From Planctomycetota bacterium (GTDB lineage Bacteria; Planctomycetota; Phycisphaerae; WQYP01): a stretch of DNA of 37,283 nt. Made by a program: the position numbers and the translations under genes. The stretch is taken from positions 1 to 37,283 of the forward strand of contig JAKBMM010000029.1 in NCBI GenBank assembly GCA_021831565.1. The letters are read 5' to 3'. Shown piece after piece: positions 16,203 through 23,511 of this stretch (its first letter is position 1; each line of letters begins with the position of its first letter). A model generated the notes under the pieces. It had not been told where the DNA came from. It saw only the letters and a program-made list of their open reading frames with translations, and did no database searches.

Positions 16203-18032
16203 ATGTCCACACCTCATAAGCCCGGAAAACCCTTATCACAAGAGCATACTGGAACCACCACCGAAGGGTTGGGGATTGCTCCATCCATTGGTCCGATTTT
16301 GACTCATGATGGCATTGACCCTCATCCGACACTCCTGCGGCGCCGTGATTTTTTCATGTGCTTATTCGCTATCGGACTGGGTATCGTCGGCAGCGGAGTC
16401 GCGCTGCTGCTATTAAAATTAATTGGCCTTCTGACTAATATCTGTTTTTATGGCAGGTTTTCTTTTGCATTTAGCGATCCCACGGCACGTTACCTCGGTG
16501 GTTGGGTTATTCTGATCCCAGTCATCGGAGGGTTGGTTGTGGGAATGATGGCGCGCTACGGATCAGAGGCTATTCGCGGGCATGGTATACCGGAAGCCAT
16601 GGAGAGCATTCTGCTACGGCAAAGCCGAATTCCACCGCGTTTGACGTTCCTCAAACCACTTTCAGCGATAATCAGTATTGGCACCGGCGGACCTTTTGGC
16701 GCGGAAGGGCCGATTATCGCCACGGGAGGCGCCTTGGGTTCCCTGGTAGGGCAGATATTCAAAACCTCCGCGGATGAGCGAAAGACCCTGTTGGCCGCAG
16801 GCGCTGCCGCCGGCATGGCCGCCACTTTCGGTGCGCCAGTTTCTTCAGTTCTGATGGCGGTGGAACTTCTGCTTTTTGAATTTCGCCCGCGTTCGCTGCT
16901 ACCAGTGGCCTTAGCCAGCGCCATTGCCGCAGGATTGCGCATGCTGGTAATGGGAACCCACCCCATTTTTGCAATGCCATCTGTTCCGCCTGTACACATT
17001 GGAGCACTATTAATTTATGGCGTGCTGGGCGCTCTGGTGGGTGGAGTGGCGGCGCTAATCACCCGCACAGTATATGCCGTGGAAGATGGCTTTCATAAAT
17101 ATGTGCCCATCCATTGGATGTGGTGGCCGGCCATCGGAGCGATTGTGGTGGGTATCTGTGGTTATTTTGACAGCCATACGCTTGGGGTTGGCTATGACCA
17201 CATCAGTGCGGTGCTCAAAGGTGACGTTGCCTTGCGGGCAATGATTGCGCTGGGGCTTCTCAAATGGATTTCCTGGAGCTTTTCGCTAGGCAGCGGAACG
17301 TCTGGCGGAACACTGGCGCCTCTCTTTACCATGGGCAGCAGCTTCGGTGCGGTGCTGGCCGTGGCATTGCTTAGAGTTTTTCCCAATTGCGGAGTAAGCG
17401 TCTCGGTGGCTGCCTTGGTGGGCATGGCGGCACTATTTACCGGTTCAACACGGGCCATTCTGACTTCCATTGTCTTTGCCGTGGAAACGACCATGCAGCC
17501 TCGGGGATTGCTGCCACTGCTGGCCGGATGTTCCACCAGCTTTTTATTTTCCTGTCTGCTCTTGAAGAATACGATCCTTACTGAAAAGCTATCCCGCCGT
17601 GGGGTACGCGTCCCAGGGGAATTGATGGCTGATTTCATGGATCGGCTTTACGTACGCGACGCGGCCACATGGCAAGTGATTACCCTTCCAGCGCATAGCA
17701 CCGTCTACGAAATACGAGCACGATTTTTTACCAATCAGAATGTGCTCTCGCATCACGATTTTCCGGTAGTGGATGAAAACCAGAATGTTATCGGAATGAT
17801 CGGTTACCGTGAACTGCTCAATCCGAATGCGCGAATGGATCAGCCGATAAGTCAATTGGCCTTGCGGCCGGCGGTGTTTACTAATCCCGACCATTCACTG
17901 CGAGATGCCGACCGATTGATGGAGCGTTTCAAAGTGGGGCGACTGCTCGTGGCGGACCCTGCACAACCAGCCAAGGTAAAGGGTATCATTACCCGTAGCG
18001 ATTTGCTGGCGGCGCATCGACTTAATAATTGA
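16203..18032 (+). CDS. CLC-family chloride channel/transporter with C-terminal CBS domains
   Basis: A 609-residue integral membrane protein: CLC core (about 45-460) plus two CBS motifs (about 480-605) that usually bind nucleotides and gate transport. CLC signatures are GHGIPE (126-131, His127 in place of the usual Ser), GAEGP (166-170, gating Glu168 kept) and GSGTSGGTLAPLFTMG. The internal proton glutamate (E. coli Glu203) aligns to Leu222 in MAVELLL, so coupled H+ exchange is doubtful. The ATG at 16203 is chosen because AAGGAG and GAAGG precede it. Base composition looks more AT-rich than in the neighbouring genes. It sits between nusB and ftsY, with only 12 bases before ftsY, so it may have been inserted into an older housekeeping operon. 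Confidence 0.9.
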   Translation: MSTPHKPGKPLSQEHTGTTTEGLGIAPSIGPILTHDGIDPHPTLLRRRDFFMCLFAIGLGIVGSGVALLLLKLIGLLTNICFYGRFSFAFSDPTARYLGGWVILIPVIGGLVVGMMARYGSEAIRGHGIPEAMESILLRQSRIPPRLTFLKPLSAIISIGTGGPFGAEGPIIATGGALGSLVGQIFKTSADERKTLLAAGAAAGMAATFGAPVSSVLMAVELLLFEFRPRSLLPVALASAIAAGLRMLVMGTHPIFAMPSVPPVHIGALLIYGVLGALVGGVAALITRTVYAVEDGFHKYVPIHWMWWPAIGAIVVGICGYFDSHTLGVGYDHISAVLKGDVALRAMIALGLLKWISWSFSLGSGTSGGTLAPLFTMGSSFGAVLAVALLRVFPNCGVSVSVAALVGMAALFTGSTRAILTSIVFAVETTMQPRGLLPLLAGCSTSFLFSCLLLKNTILTEKLSRRGVRVPGELMADFMDRLYVRDAATWQVITLPAHSTVYEIRARFFTNQNVLSHHDFPVVDENQNVIGMIGYRELLNPNARMDQPISQLALRPAVFTNPDHSLRDADRLMERFKVGRLLVADPAQPAKVKGIITRSDLLAAHRLNN

Positions 18033-18044
18033 TACAGGTGAATC

Positions 18045-18989
18045 ATGGCATTGGATTTTCTTCGCAAAGCTATCAGCCAGAGCGTAGGTAAGCTCCGCAC
18101 CGGCTTGACCCGGACGCGCCACGCATTTGTCGGGTCGCTCAAGTCCCTCTTGCGCGGCCGGCAGCTCAATCAACAGCTTCTCGACGAGCTGCGCCGGCGG
18201 CTGATCCTGGCGGATCTGGGCGTGGCGGCGACGGGAAAAATCATGACCGATCTGGACCAGGCCTGGAAAGAAAAACAGATCAGTTCCGGCGATGAAGTTC
18301 TGGATTTTCTTAAAGCTCAGATGAAAACCTATTGGCCCGCGGAAAGTCGCGCGCTGCGGTTGGCCGCGTCCGGCCCCACGGTAATTCTGGTTGCGGGCGT
18401 CAATGGCGCCGGCAAAACCACCAGCATCGCCAAACTGGCTTATTATCTCAAGGCACAGAATAAAAAGGTGATCGTTGCCGCCGGCGATACTTTCCGCGCC
18501 GCCGCGGTCGATCAATTAAGCATCTGGGCTTCCCGCATCGGCGTGGATATCGTGCGGCATGGAATGGGAGGTGATCCGGCGGCGGTGGCGTTCGACGCCT
18601 GTCAGGCCGCCATTGCCCGGCAGGCCGATATTCTGATCATCGACACCGCCGGTCGCCTGCATACGCAGGACCATCTCATGCGCGAACTGGAAAAAATCCG
18701 CCGGGTGGCGCACAAAAATATCCCGGGCGCTCCGCATGAATCGCTGCTGGTGCTTGATGCGACCATTGGTCAGAACGCCATTCGCCAGGCCGAGGAATTC
18801 AAGAAAGCGGTGGATATTACCGGCATATTTCTGGCCAAGCTCGACGGCACGGCCAAAGGGGGAATCGTGGTGGCCATTCGTCATCAACTGGATTTGCCGG
18901 TAAAGTTTGTTGGACTCGGGGAACAGCCCCAGGATATCGCCCCCTTCTCGCCGGATGATTTTGTCGAAGCGCTCTTTGTCGAAGAATAG
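18045..18989 (+). CDS. ftsY: Signal recognition particle receptor FtsY
   Basis: The SRP GTPase receptor, which docks ribosome-SRP complexes to the translocon at the inner membrane. The 314 residues comprise a short N domain and the complete G domain. Motifs: G1 GVNGAGKTT (118-126), DTFRAAAVDQL (148-158), G3 DTAGR (200-204), AKLDGTAKGG (264-273) and GLGEQPQD near the end. The acidic A domain of E. coli FtsY is absent, so membrane binding probably relies on the amphipathic N-terminal helix (LDFLRKAISQSV). The related Ffh has a methionine-rich M domain, which is lacking here. AGGTGA precedes the ATG. The gene is the last of the ribH-nusB-CLC-ftsY run. Confidence 0.96.
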   Translation: MALDFLRKAISQSVGKLRTGLTRTRHAFVGSLKSLLRGRQLNQQLLDELRRRLILADLGVAATGKIMTDLDQAWKEKQISSGDEVLDFLKAQMKTYWPAESRALRLAASGPTVILVAGVNGAGKTTSIAKLAYYLKAQNKKVIVAAGDTFRAAAVDQLSIWASRIGVDIVRHGMGGDPAAVAFDACQAAIARQADILIIDTAGRLHTQDHLMRELEKIRRVAHKNIPGAPHESLLVLDATIGQNAIRQAEEFKKAVDITGIFLAKLDGTAKGGIVVAIRHQLDLPVKFVGLGEQPQDIAPFSPDDFVEALFVEE

Positions 18990-19088
18990 CCCCAGCAGCC
19001 GCACCGCAACGCGGTACGTATGCTTCGGGCTTACGGAGGAAATTCCACCCCGGGCAGGCCCAAGGCTCTGGGGGCCGCGCTGCGCCCG

Positions 19089-19922
19089 TCACGTCGTCCC
19101 GGCTTCATCTTCCGCCCGCACCTCACAGGATGTTTTCGGTGTTTCCCAGACGCGTACGGATACCAAACGGGCGGGTTCCTTGAAAACACCACCGAGTTTC
19201 TGAAATATAATCTGTGCGATGTTTTCGAGAGTGGGATTAACGCCGGAAAATTCCGGGCAATCGAGGTTCAGGTGCTTGTGATCGAACATCGCGATAGTCC
19301 GCTCGTTGACGAGTTTCTGAAATAAACGCAGGGGTATGATAAGCCCGGTCACGGGATCGGGCCGGCCTCGGATCGTCACTTCCAGCTCGTAATTATGACC
19401 ATGACCGTTGGGATTGTTGCATTTTCCAAAAAGCTCCCGGTTCGCACGTTCATCCAGAGCGGGGCTATGGAGACGATGGGCGGCGGAAAATTCAAATCGC
19501 TGGGTCATTCGGATCATGGGCGTTTCCTCGGCATAAATTTCCTGATACAGCCAAGGGCTTATGGCCAGACGCAGGCGAACCAGTCGGTGCGGTGTCAAGG
19601 CCCGGCCCAATGACCCCAGGAGCTGCGGCAACAGATCGGGCGTCGCGGGGGAAGACCCGCACGCCAGGCCGGTACGACAGGCGTCGGCGATCATGGGCGC
19701 GGCCACTTGGCGCAAAGTGCGGTCAATCTGCTTGATATTGATGAGCATGCCGGACTCGGGGTGCACCGGTCCGTCGATGGCGGCGGTGAGACAGACCAGC
19801 GGAGCGATGGAATCCAGCGAGGGGTTGGCGGCGAAGTTATTGGCCTCCGCCGCCGGCAACTCTTCTCCCAGCACGCCAAAGCGCAACTCGCGGGCCAGAC
19901 TTATTCGCATCAGGGGCATCAT
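19089..19922 (-). CDS. Tandem 6-pyruvoyl-tetrahydropterin synthase (QueD-like) protein, first domain degenerate
   Basis: Two T-fold domains in one 278-residue chain; single-domain members have about 120-140. The second domain (about 138-278) keeps the PTPS/QueD active site: zinc ligands His149, His174 and His176 (AAHRLH, NGHGHNYE), catalytic Cys168 in FGKCNNPNG, MFDHKHLNLD, and the Glu in VWETP. The first domain (about 5-133) keeps the fold pattern (SGMLINIKQIDRTL) but not the histidines or cysteine. The likely reaction is 6-carboxytetrahydropterin or pyruvoyl-tetrahydropterin synthesis from dihydroneopterin triphosphate; which one cannot be decided. Start 19922 is set by GGAAG a few bases upstream; 19919 is also possible, and an upstream ATG at 19952 is weaker. 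It converges with ftsY. Confidence 0.85.
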   Translation of the reverse strand: MMPLMRISLARELRFGVLGEELPAAEANNFAANPSLDSIAPLVCLTAAIDGPVHPESGMLINIKQIDRTLRQVAAPMIADACRTGLACGSSPATPDLLPQLLGSLGRALTPHRLVRLRLAISPWLYQEIYAEETPMIRMTQRFEFSAAHRLHSPALDERANRELFGKCNNPNGHGHNYELEVTIRGRPDPVTGLIIPLRLFQKLVNERTIAMFDHKHLNLDCPEFSGVNPTLENIAQIIFQKLGGVFKEPARLVSVRVWETPKTSCEVRAEDEAGTT

Positions 19923-20121
19923 AAGACTTCCATTGTAGGCCGCCGACGGCATGATCGCTAATTCCGCCTGGATTATTGGGCTGGCATGGCGGCCTTGCAC
20001 AATTTATAGTTGAAGAAGGTGGTGCGGCCGGAAGATCCAATTCCCGCGCCTCGTTTTCCGCCAGGCGCGGATACGAATGACTCCTCCGCCGGAAGAAACG
20101 TATCCTGATCCCGCGCAAGAA

Positions 20122-20139
20122 TCCCGATAGTTATCGGGA
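20122..20139. repeat. Inverted repeat upstream of the toroid-protein gene
   Basis: TCCCGATA and TATCGGGA are perfect eight-base arms separated by GT. It lies 32 bases before the ATG of the toroid protein, within the 248-base divergent gap after the tandem T-fold gene. It could be an operator or a dispersed element. It shares the TCCC...GGGA ends of the palindrome at 6822-6839. Confidence 0.55.
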
Positions 20140-20170
20140 CGGCCAGGCGAAAAGACGCTTGAGGAAACAG

Positions 20171-21220
20171 ATGAAACATGTCTTACACGTAACTGGAGCC
20201 ATGATCCTAATCGTCACGGTGGGCGTTTTTACGACGCGGGGCGACCGGCACGCCGCAGTCGCCGCGCCGCGGGTCGTTTTCGGGCAGACCAGCCCGCTGG
20301 GCCATGAATTGACTCCCCCGGTGCGCGAAGCGGTGCGAAAAGGACTGCTTTGGCTGGCGCGACGGCAGGCGGCGGACGGTTCGTTTGGCCGCGGCAATCA
20401 AGTGGCCATTACCGCCCTGGCCGGTATAGCCTTCATGGCCGGAGGCAATCTCCCCGGCCAGGGGCCTTACGGGGCCAACGAGGCGCGGGCCTTGCATTAC
20501 GTTTTGAGCCAATGCCGGCAATCGGGACTGATCGCGGGGGCCGATGATGGCGAACCCATGTATGGCCAGGGTTTTGCCACCTTGTTCCTGGCGGAGATTT
20601 ACGGCGAATCGCACGCCCCGGAACTGCGGCAAAAACTCCAGCGGGCGGTGCGGCTGATCGTTCAAACTCAGAACAACCAGGGCGGATGGCGCTATCAACC
20701 CATGCCGATGGACGCGGATATCTCGGTGACAATCTGCCAGGTCATGGCGCTGCGCGCTGCGCGCCAGGCCGGTATCGCGGTGCCACGGCGAACCATTCAA
20801 AAAGCGATCGGATTCGTTCGGCGGCTCCAGAACCCCGACGGCGGGTTCAGCTACATGCTCAACATGCGCGGCTCGGACTTTCCCCGAACGGCCGCCGGCG
20901 TAGCACTGCTTTTTTACGCCGGAGTGTACAAGGGCCGGGTGATCGACTCCGCCATGGCGTACCTGGTGAATTGCCTGCCCGGCAACCCGCAAAACAACCA
21001 GGGAAATTTCTTCTATGGAAATTACTATGGCGTCCAGGCGATGTTTCTCGCCGGCGGACGCTGGTGGGCCAAATGGTGGCCGGCGATCCGCACCGTGCTG
21101 CTCCAGCGCCAGCACGCCGATGGCGGCTGGATCGGCGGCGCCGGCGCCAGTTACGGCACGGCGATGGCCCTGATCATTCTGCAGGTTCCCGATCGCCTGC
21201 TGCCGATTCTGCAGAAATAA
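20171..21220 (+). CDS. Secreted prenyltransferase/squalene-cyclase-type alpha-toroid repeat protein
   Basis: A 349-residue exported protein with an N-terminal signal peptide (hydrophobic residues about 8-22, ending near AVAAP). At least four squalene-cyclase-like repeats are visible: RRQAADGSFG, QTQNNQGGWRYQ, RLQNPDGGFSYM and QRQHADGGWIGG. These build an alpha/alpha toroid. The central DADISVTICQVMALRAAR segment is typical of planctomycete members of the family. The cyclase acid motif DxDD is not seen, so terpene cyclisation is unlikely; the family is usually annotated without a proven function. The ATG at 20171 follows GAGGAAA; a TTG at 20159 would add only four residues. It heads a four-gene co-directional group. 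Confidence 0.8.
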   Translation: MKHVLHVTGAMILIVTVGVFTTRGDRHAAVAAPRVVFGQTSPLGHELTPPVREAVRKGLLWLARRQAADGSFGRGNQVAITALAGIAFMAGGNLPGQGPYGANEARALHYVLSQCRQSGLIAGADDGEPMYGQGFATLFLAEIYGESHAPELRQKLQRAVRLIVQTQNNQGGWRYQPMPMDADISVTICQVMALRAARQAGIAVPRRTIQKAIGFVRRLQNPDGGFSYMLNMRGSDFPRTAAGVALLFYAGVYKGRVIDSAMAYLVNCLPGNPQNNQGNFFYGNYYGVQAMFLAGGRWWAKWWPAIRTVLLQRQHADGGWIGGAGASYGTAMALIILQVPDRLLPILQK

Positions 21221-21232
21221 TCTGGAAATATA

Positions 21233-22567
21233 TTGATGATTAAATGTAAATTCCAGACGCCCGCGCCGCCCCCGCCCACCCGCCCGCCCGGGCGCGCCGC
21301 TACATCCGCCCCGGCCCGGTTTGCCGGTGCACCGCAACGCCGGAGCTGTTCGCCGCGTAGTGTCCAGCGGTTCCTTGCGTCGATGCTGGCCTACGGCGTC
21401 ATGGCGGTCGGAACGTGCCGCCCGGCCGTCGCCGCGCGCTGGAGAGTGACCCTGGCCCGCCTCGACCGCGCGGGGTATTTTGTCAAATTGAATCGGGCGA
21501 AGGTTATACGCTGGTCGCGCCGGGGTGAACTGACCCTGCGGCTTCCCGGCGGCCATACGCGCACGCTTGCCGCCGCCGACGTTTTGAACCTCAAGGCGAT
21601 CGCCCCGGCCCGCGGCGCCGGTCCGTTCCATCGCCGGCGGGGGGGGTGGAAACTGGTTCTGCGTAACGGCAATGTGCTCGTGGGCCGGCCAGTCCGCGCT
21701 CCTGCGGGCGACGTGGCGATTGACGTATATGGACCGGGTACGGTTCGGGTCCCGATAAAAATTGTCGCGGGTCTGGGTCGCCGGCCATCCACCTTCATTC
21801 CTGTACGGGCCGCCGATCATGACACGCTTTATTTGAGCAATGGCGACAAACTCCCCGGGGCCTTTGTCGCGCTGGGCGGATCATCCCTCGAATGGAGCAG
21901 CAGCCTGGGCCAAACCCGCATAACGCTTACGCGAATCGACCGCTTCGTACTCGGCGGACCGGTGGGCAAAATCGTAGTGTCCGGCGGTGGCGAACAACTG
22001 CGGCTGATCGGCGCCAACCGTCTTGACACACGATGGATTCAGTGGCGATCGGGAACCATTCGCTTCCCCGGCCCGGCGGGCGACATCCTCAAATGCCCCG
22101 CGGCGAACCTGCGCGGAGTTTGCGTCTACGGAGGACGAGTGCGGTGGCTGGCGGACTTGGCGCCGGCGTCCTATCGACAGGTTTCGTATTTCAACGAACA
22201 CTGGCCCCTGGGAATCAATCGCAACGTGCTTGCCCGACCGCTGGAGGTAAACCGGCGCCGTTATACGCACGGCCTGGGGATGCACGTTCGGACCACTCTG
22301 ACGTATGCACTCAACGGGATATATACAAAATTTGTTTTCATTCCGGCTATGGATGATTCCGCCCATCCCTTTGGACGGGCACGGCTGCTGGTGGCGGCGG
22401 ACAAGAAGATCATCTATCGCTCTGCGATCCTGGCGCCGGGCCGGGCGGTCAAGCCCGTGGTGCTTTCGGTCCGGGGCGTTCATACGCTTGTTCTCCAGGC
22501 GCGGGGCGTGGGTCGTTATGGCGTGCGCGGGCGGGTGGATTGGCTCAACGCGGCATTGCTGCGGTGA
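21233..22567 (+). CDS. Exported protein with C-terminal NPCBM domain
   Basis: A 444-residue protein. The C-terminal region (about 315-444) matches the NPCBM/NEW2 carbohydrate-binding fold: YTHGLGMHVRTTLTYAL, then FVFIPAMDDSAHPFG, VLSVRGVHTLVLQARG and VDWLNAALL. The middle holds repeated beta-strand modules of the type RNGNVLVGRPV and SNGDKLPGAFVAL. A signal-like stretch (about 46-67, MLAYGVMAVGTCRPAVAA) is preceded by an unusual Pro/Ala/Arg-rich 43 residues, so the true start is uncertain; Met51 at 21383 is an alternative without a clear ribosome binding site. It follows the toroid gene by 12 bases and probably acts in extracytoplasmic glycan binding. Confidence 0.75.
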   Translation: MMIKCKFQTPAPPPPTRPPGRAATSAPARFAGAPQRRSCSPRSVQRFLASMLAYGVMAVGTCRPAVAARWRVTLARLDRAGYFVKLNRAKVIRWSRRGELTLRLPGGHTRTLAAADVLNLKAIAPARGAGPFHRRRGGWKLVLRNGNVLVGRPVRAPAGDVAIDVYGPGTVRVPIKIVAGLGRRPSTFIPVRAADHDTLYLSNGDKLPGAFVALGGSSLEWSSSLGQTRITLTRIDRFVLGGPVGKIVVSGGGEQLRLIGANRLDTRWIQWRSGTIRFPGPAGDILKCPAANLRGVCVYGGRVRWLADLAPASYRQVSYFNEHWPLGINRNVLARPLEVNRRRYTHGLGMHVRTTLTYALNGIYTKFVFIPAMDDSAHPFGRARLLVAADKKIIYRSAILAPGRAVKPVVLSVRGVHTLVLQARGVGRYGVRGRVDWLNAALLR

Positions 22568-22578
22568 AAGTTGGATCG

Positions 22579-23376
22579 ATGTCGCAAACCAATATATTTG
22601 AGGCCTTCTGTGTGTGCGGGCAGGGCATGGCGATCAGCCGGGCGCAGATCGGACGGCACGTTGTTTGTCCAGCCTGCAATCGAGTGCTTATTCCCGTGGA
22701 TATCCGGCCGGCGAATACTCCGGAATCCGCCGTAGCGCCGGCGCCGCGACCCCACGTTCCGCCGGCGGCGCTCCGGGCCTGTCCGTTTTGCGGCGAAATG
22801 ATCCTCCCGACCGCCCGCAAGTGCCGCCATTGCGGAGAGTTTCTCCCCGCTCCAGCGGCCGAAGAGGCCGGAGGAAGGCCGCGCCACGAGCCGGCTTCGC
22901 CGGCGGACGACTCGGCGGATCCGGTGTTTTTGCTGCGTGTATCGCAGTGGGACAACTTCTGGCGGTACTTGACCTGCGCGATGGTGCTGATAGTGGCGGG
23001 GGGGGCCTATCTGGTTCCCGCGATCCGGCCCTGGGCGGGCACGATTCTGGCGGTCGTGGCGGCTACGGTCGCCGTGGCCCTGCTTTTCATTTATCTGGGC
23101 GCGCGAACTTCCATCTGCCTGATAAGTTCCCATCGCATCGAAACACGAGCGGGTATTTTTACCAGGCGGATCGACTGGGTTTCCATGGGAACCGTTCTGG
23201 ACATTCAGCTCAAACAGAGTTTCATTCAGCGGCTGCTGGGTATCGGTACAATTGTGGTCAAGAGTACCGATCAGGTCACCCCGCGGCTCGAGATTTATCA
23301 TGCGCCGCAGGCCAGAATGGCGTTTGAATATTTGCAACAACAAATCGCCCGGCATGGACGCGTGGTGGTGAAATAG
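22579..23376 (+). CDS. Membrane protein with two zinc ribbons and a bacterial PH (bPH2) domain
   Basis: A 265-residue protein with an uncommon layout. The N-terminus carries two treble-cysteine pairs, Cys11/13/30/33 and Cys68/71/82/85 (CPFCGEM, CRHCGEF), which look like zinc ribbons. Two transmembrane helices follow (about 126-145 and 148-171). A C-terminal bPH2/DUF304 domain (about 172-260) has SSHRIETRAGIFTRRIDWV and LGIGTIVVKSTD. bPH2 proteins are membrane-associated and their roles are poorly known. The ATG at 22579 is used; a GTG at 22564 overlapping the previous stop would add five residues and suggests coupling. There is no catalytic motif, so I infer an adaptor or scaffold role. Confidence 0.75.
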   Translation: MSQTNIFEAFCVCGQGMAISRAQIGRHVVCPACNRVLIPVDIRPANTPESAVAPAPRPHVPPAALRACPFCGEMILPTARKCRHCGEFLPAPAAEEAGGRPRHEPASPADDSADPVFLLRVSQWDNFWRYLTCAMVLIVAGGAYLVPAIRPWAGTILAVVAATVAVALLFIYLGARTSICLISSHRIETRAGIFTRRIDWVSMGTVLDIQLKQSFIQRLLGIGTIVVKSTDQVTPRLEIYHAPQARMAFEYLQQQIARHGRVVVK

Positions 23377-23511
23377 ACCGGTAATTGAAATAATTCCCGA
23401 AGGGGGGCTGGACACCAGGGCGTGAGTTGTAGCATATAAAACCATGTTAAAGCGACTTCTTTGCAGCCGGCGGGAGGATGCGCGGTATAAATATTCCGAG
23501 GAGAACATGGT

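Noticed and set aside
18990-19088. Rho-independent terminator between the convergent ftsY and tandem T-fold genes
   Set aside because: Short GC-rich stems exist, for example ACCGC-aac-GCGGT, but no T-run follows on either strand.
20207-21820. 537-codon minus-strand frame across the toroid and NPCBM genes
   Set aside because: It lacks a start signal, is extremely Arg/Gly/His-rich and lies opposite two genes with clear domains.
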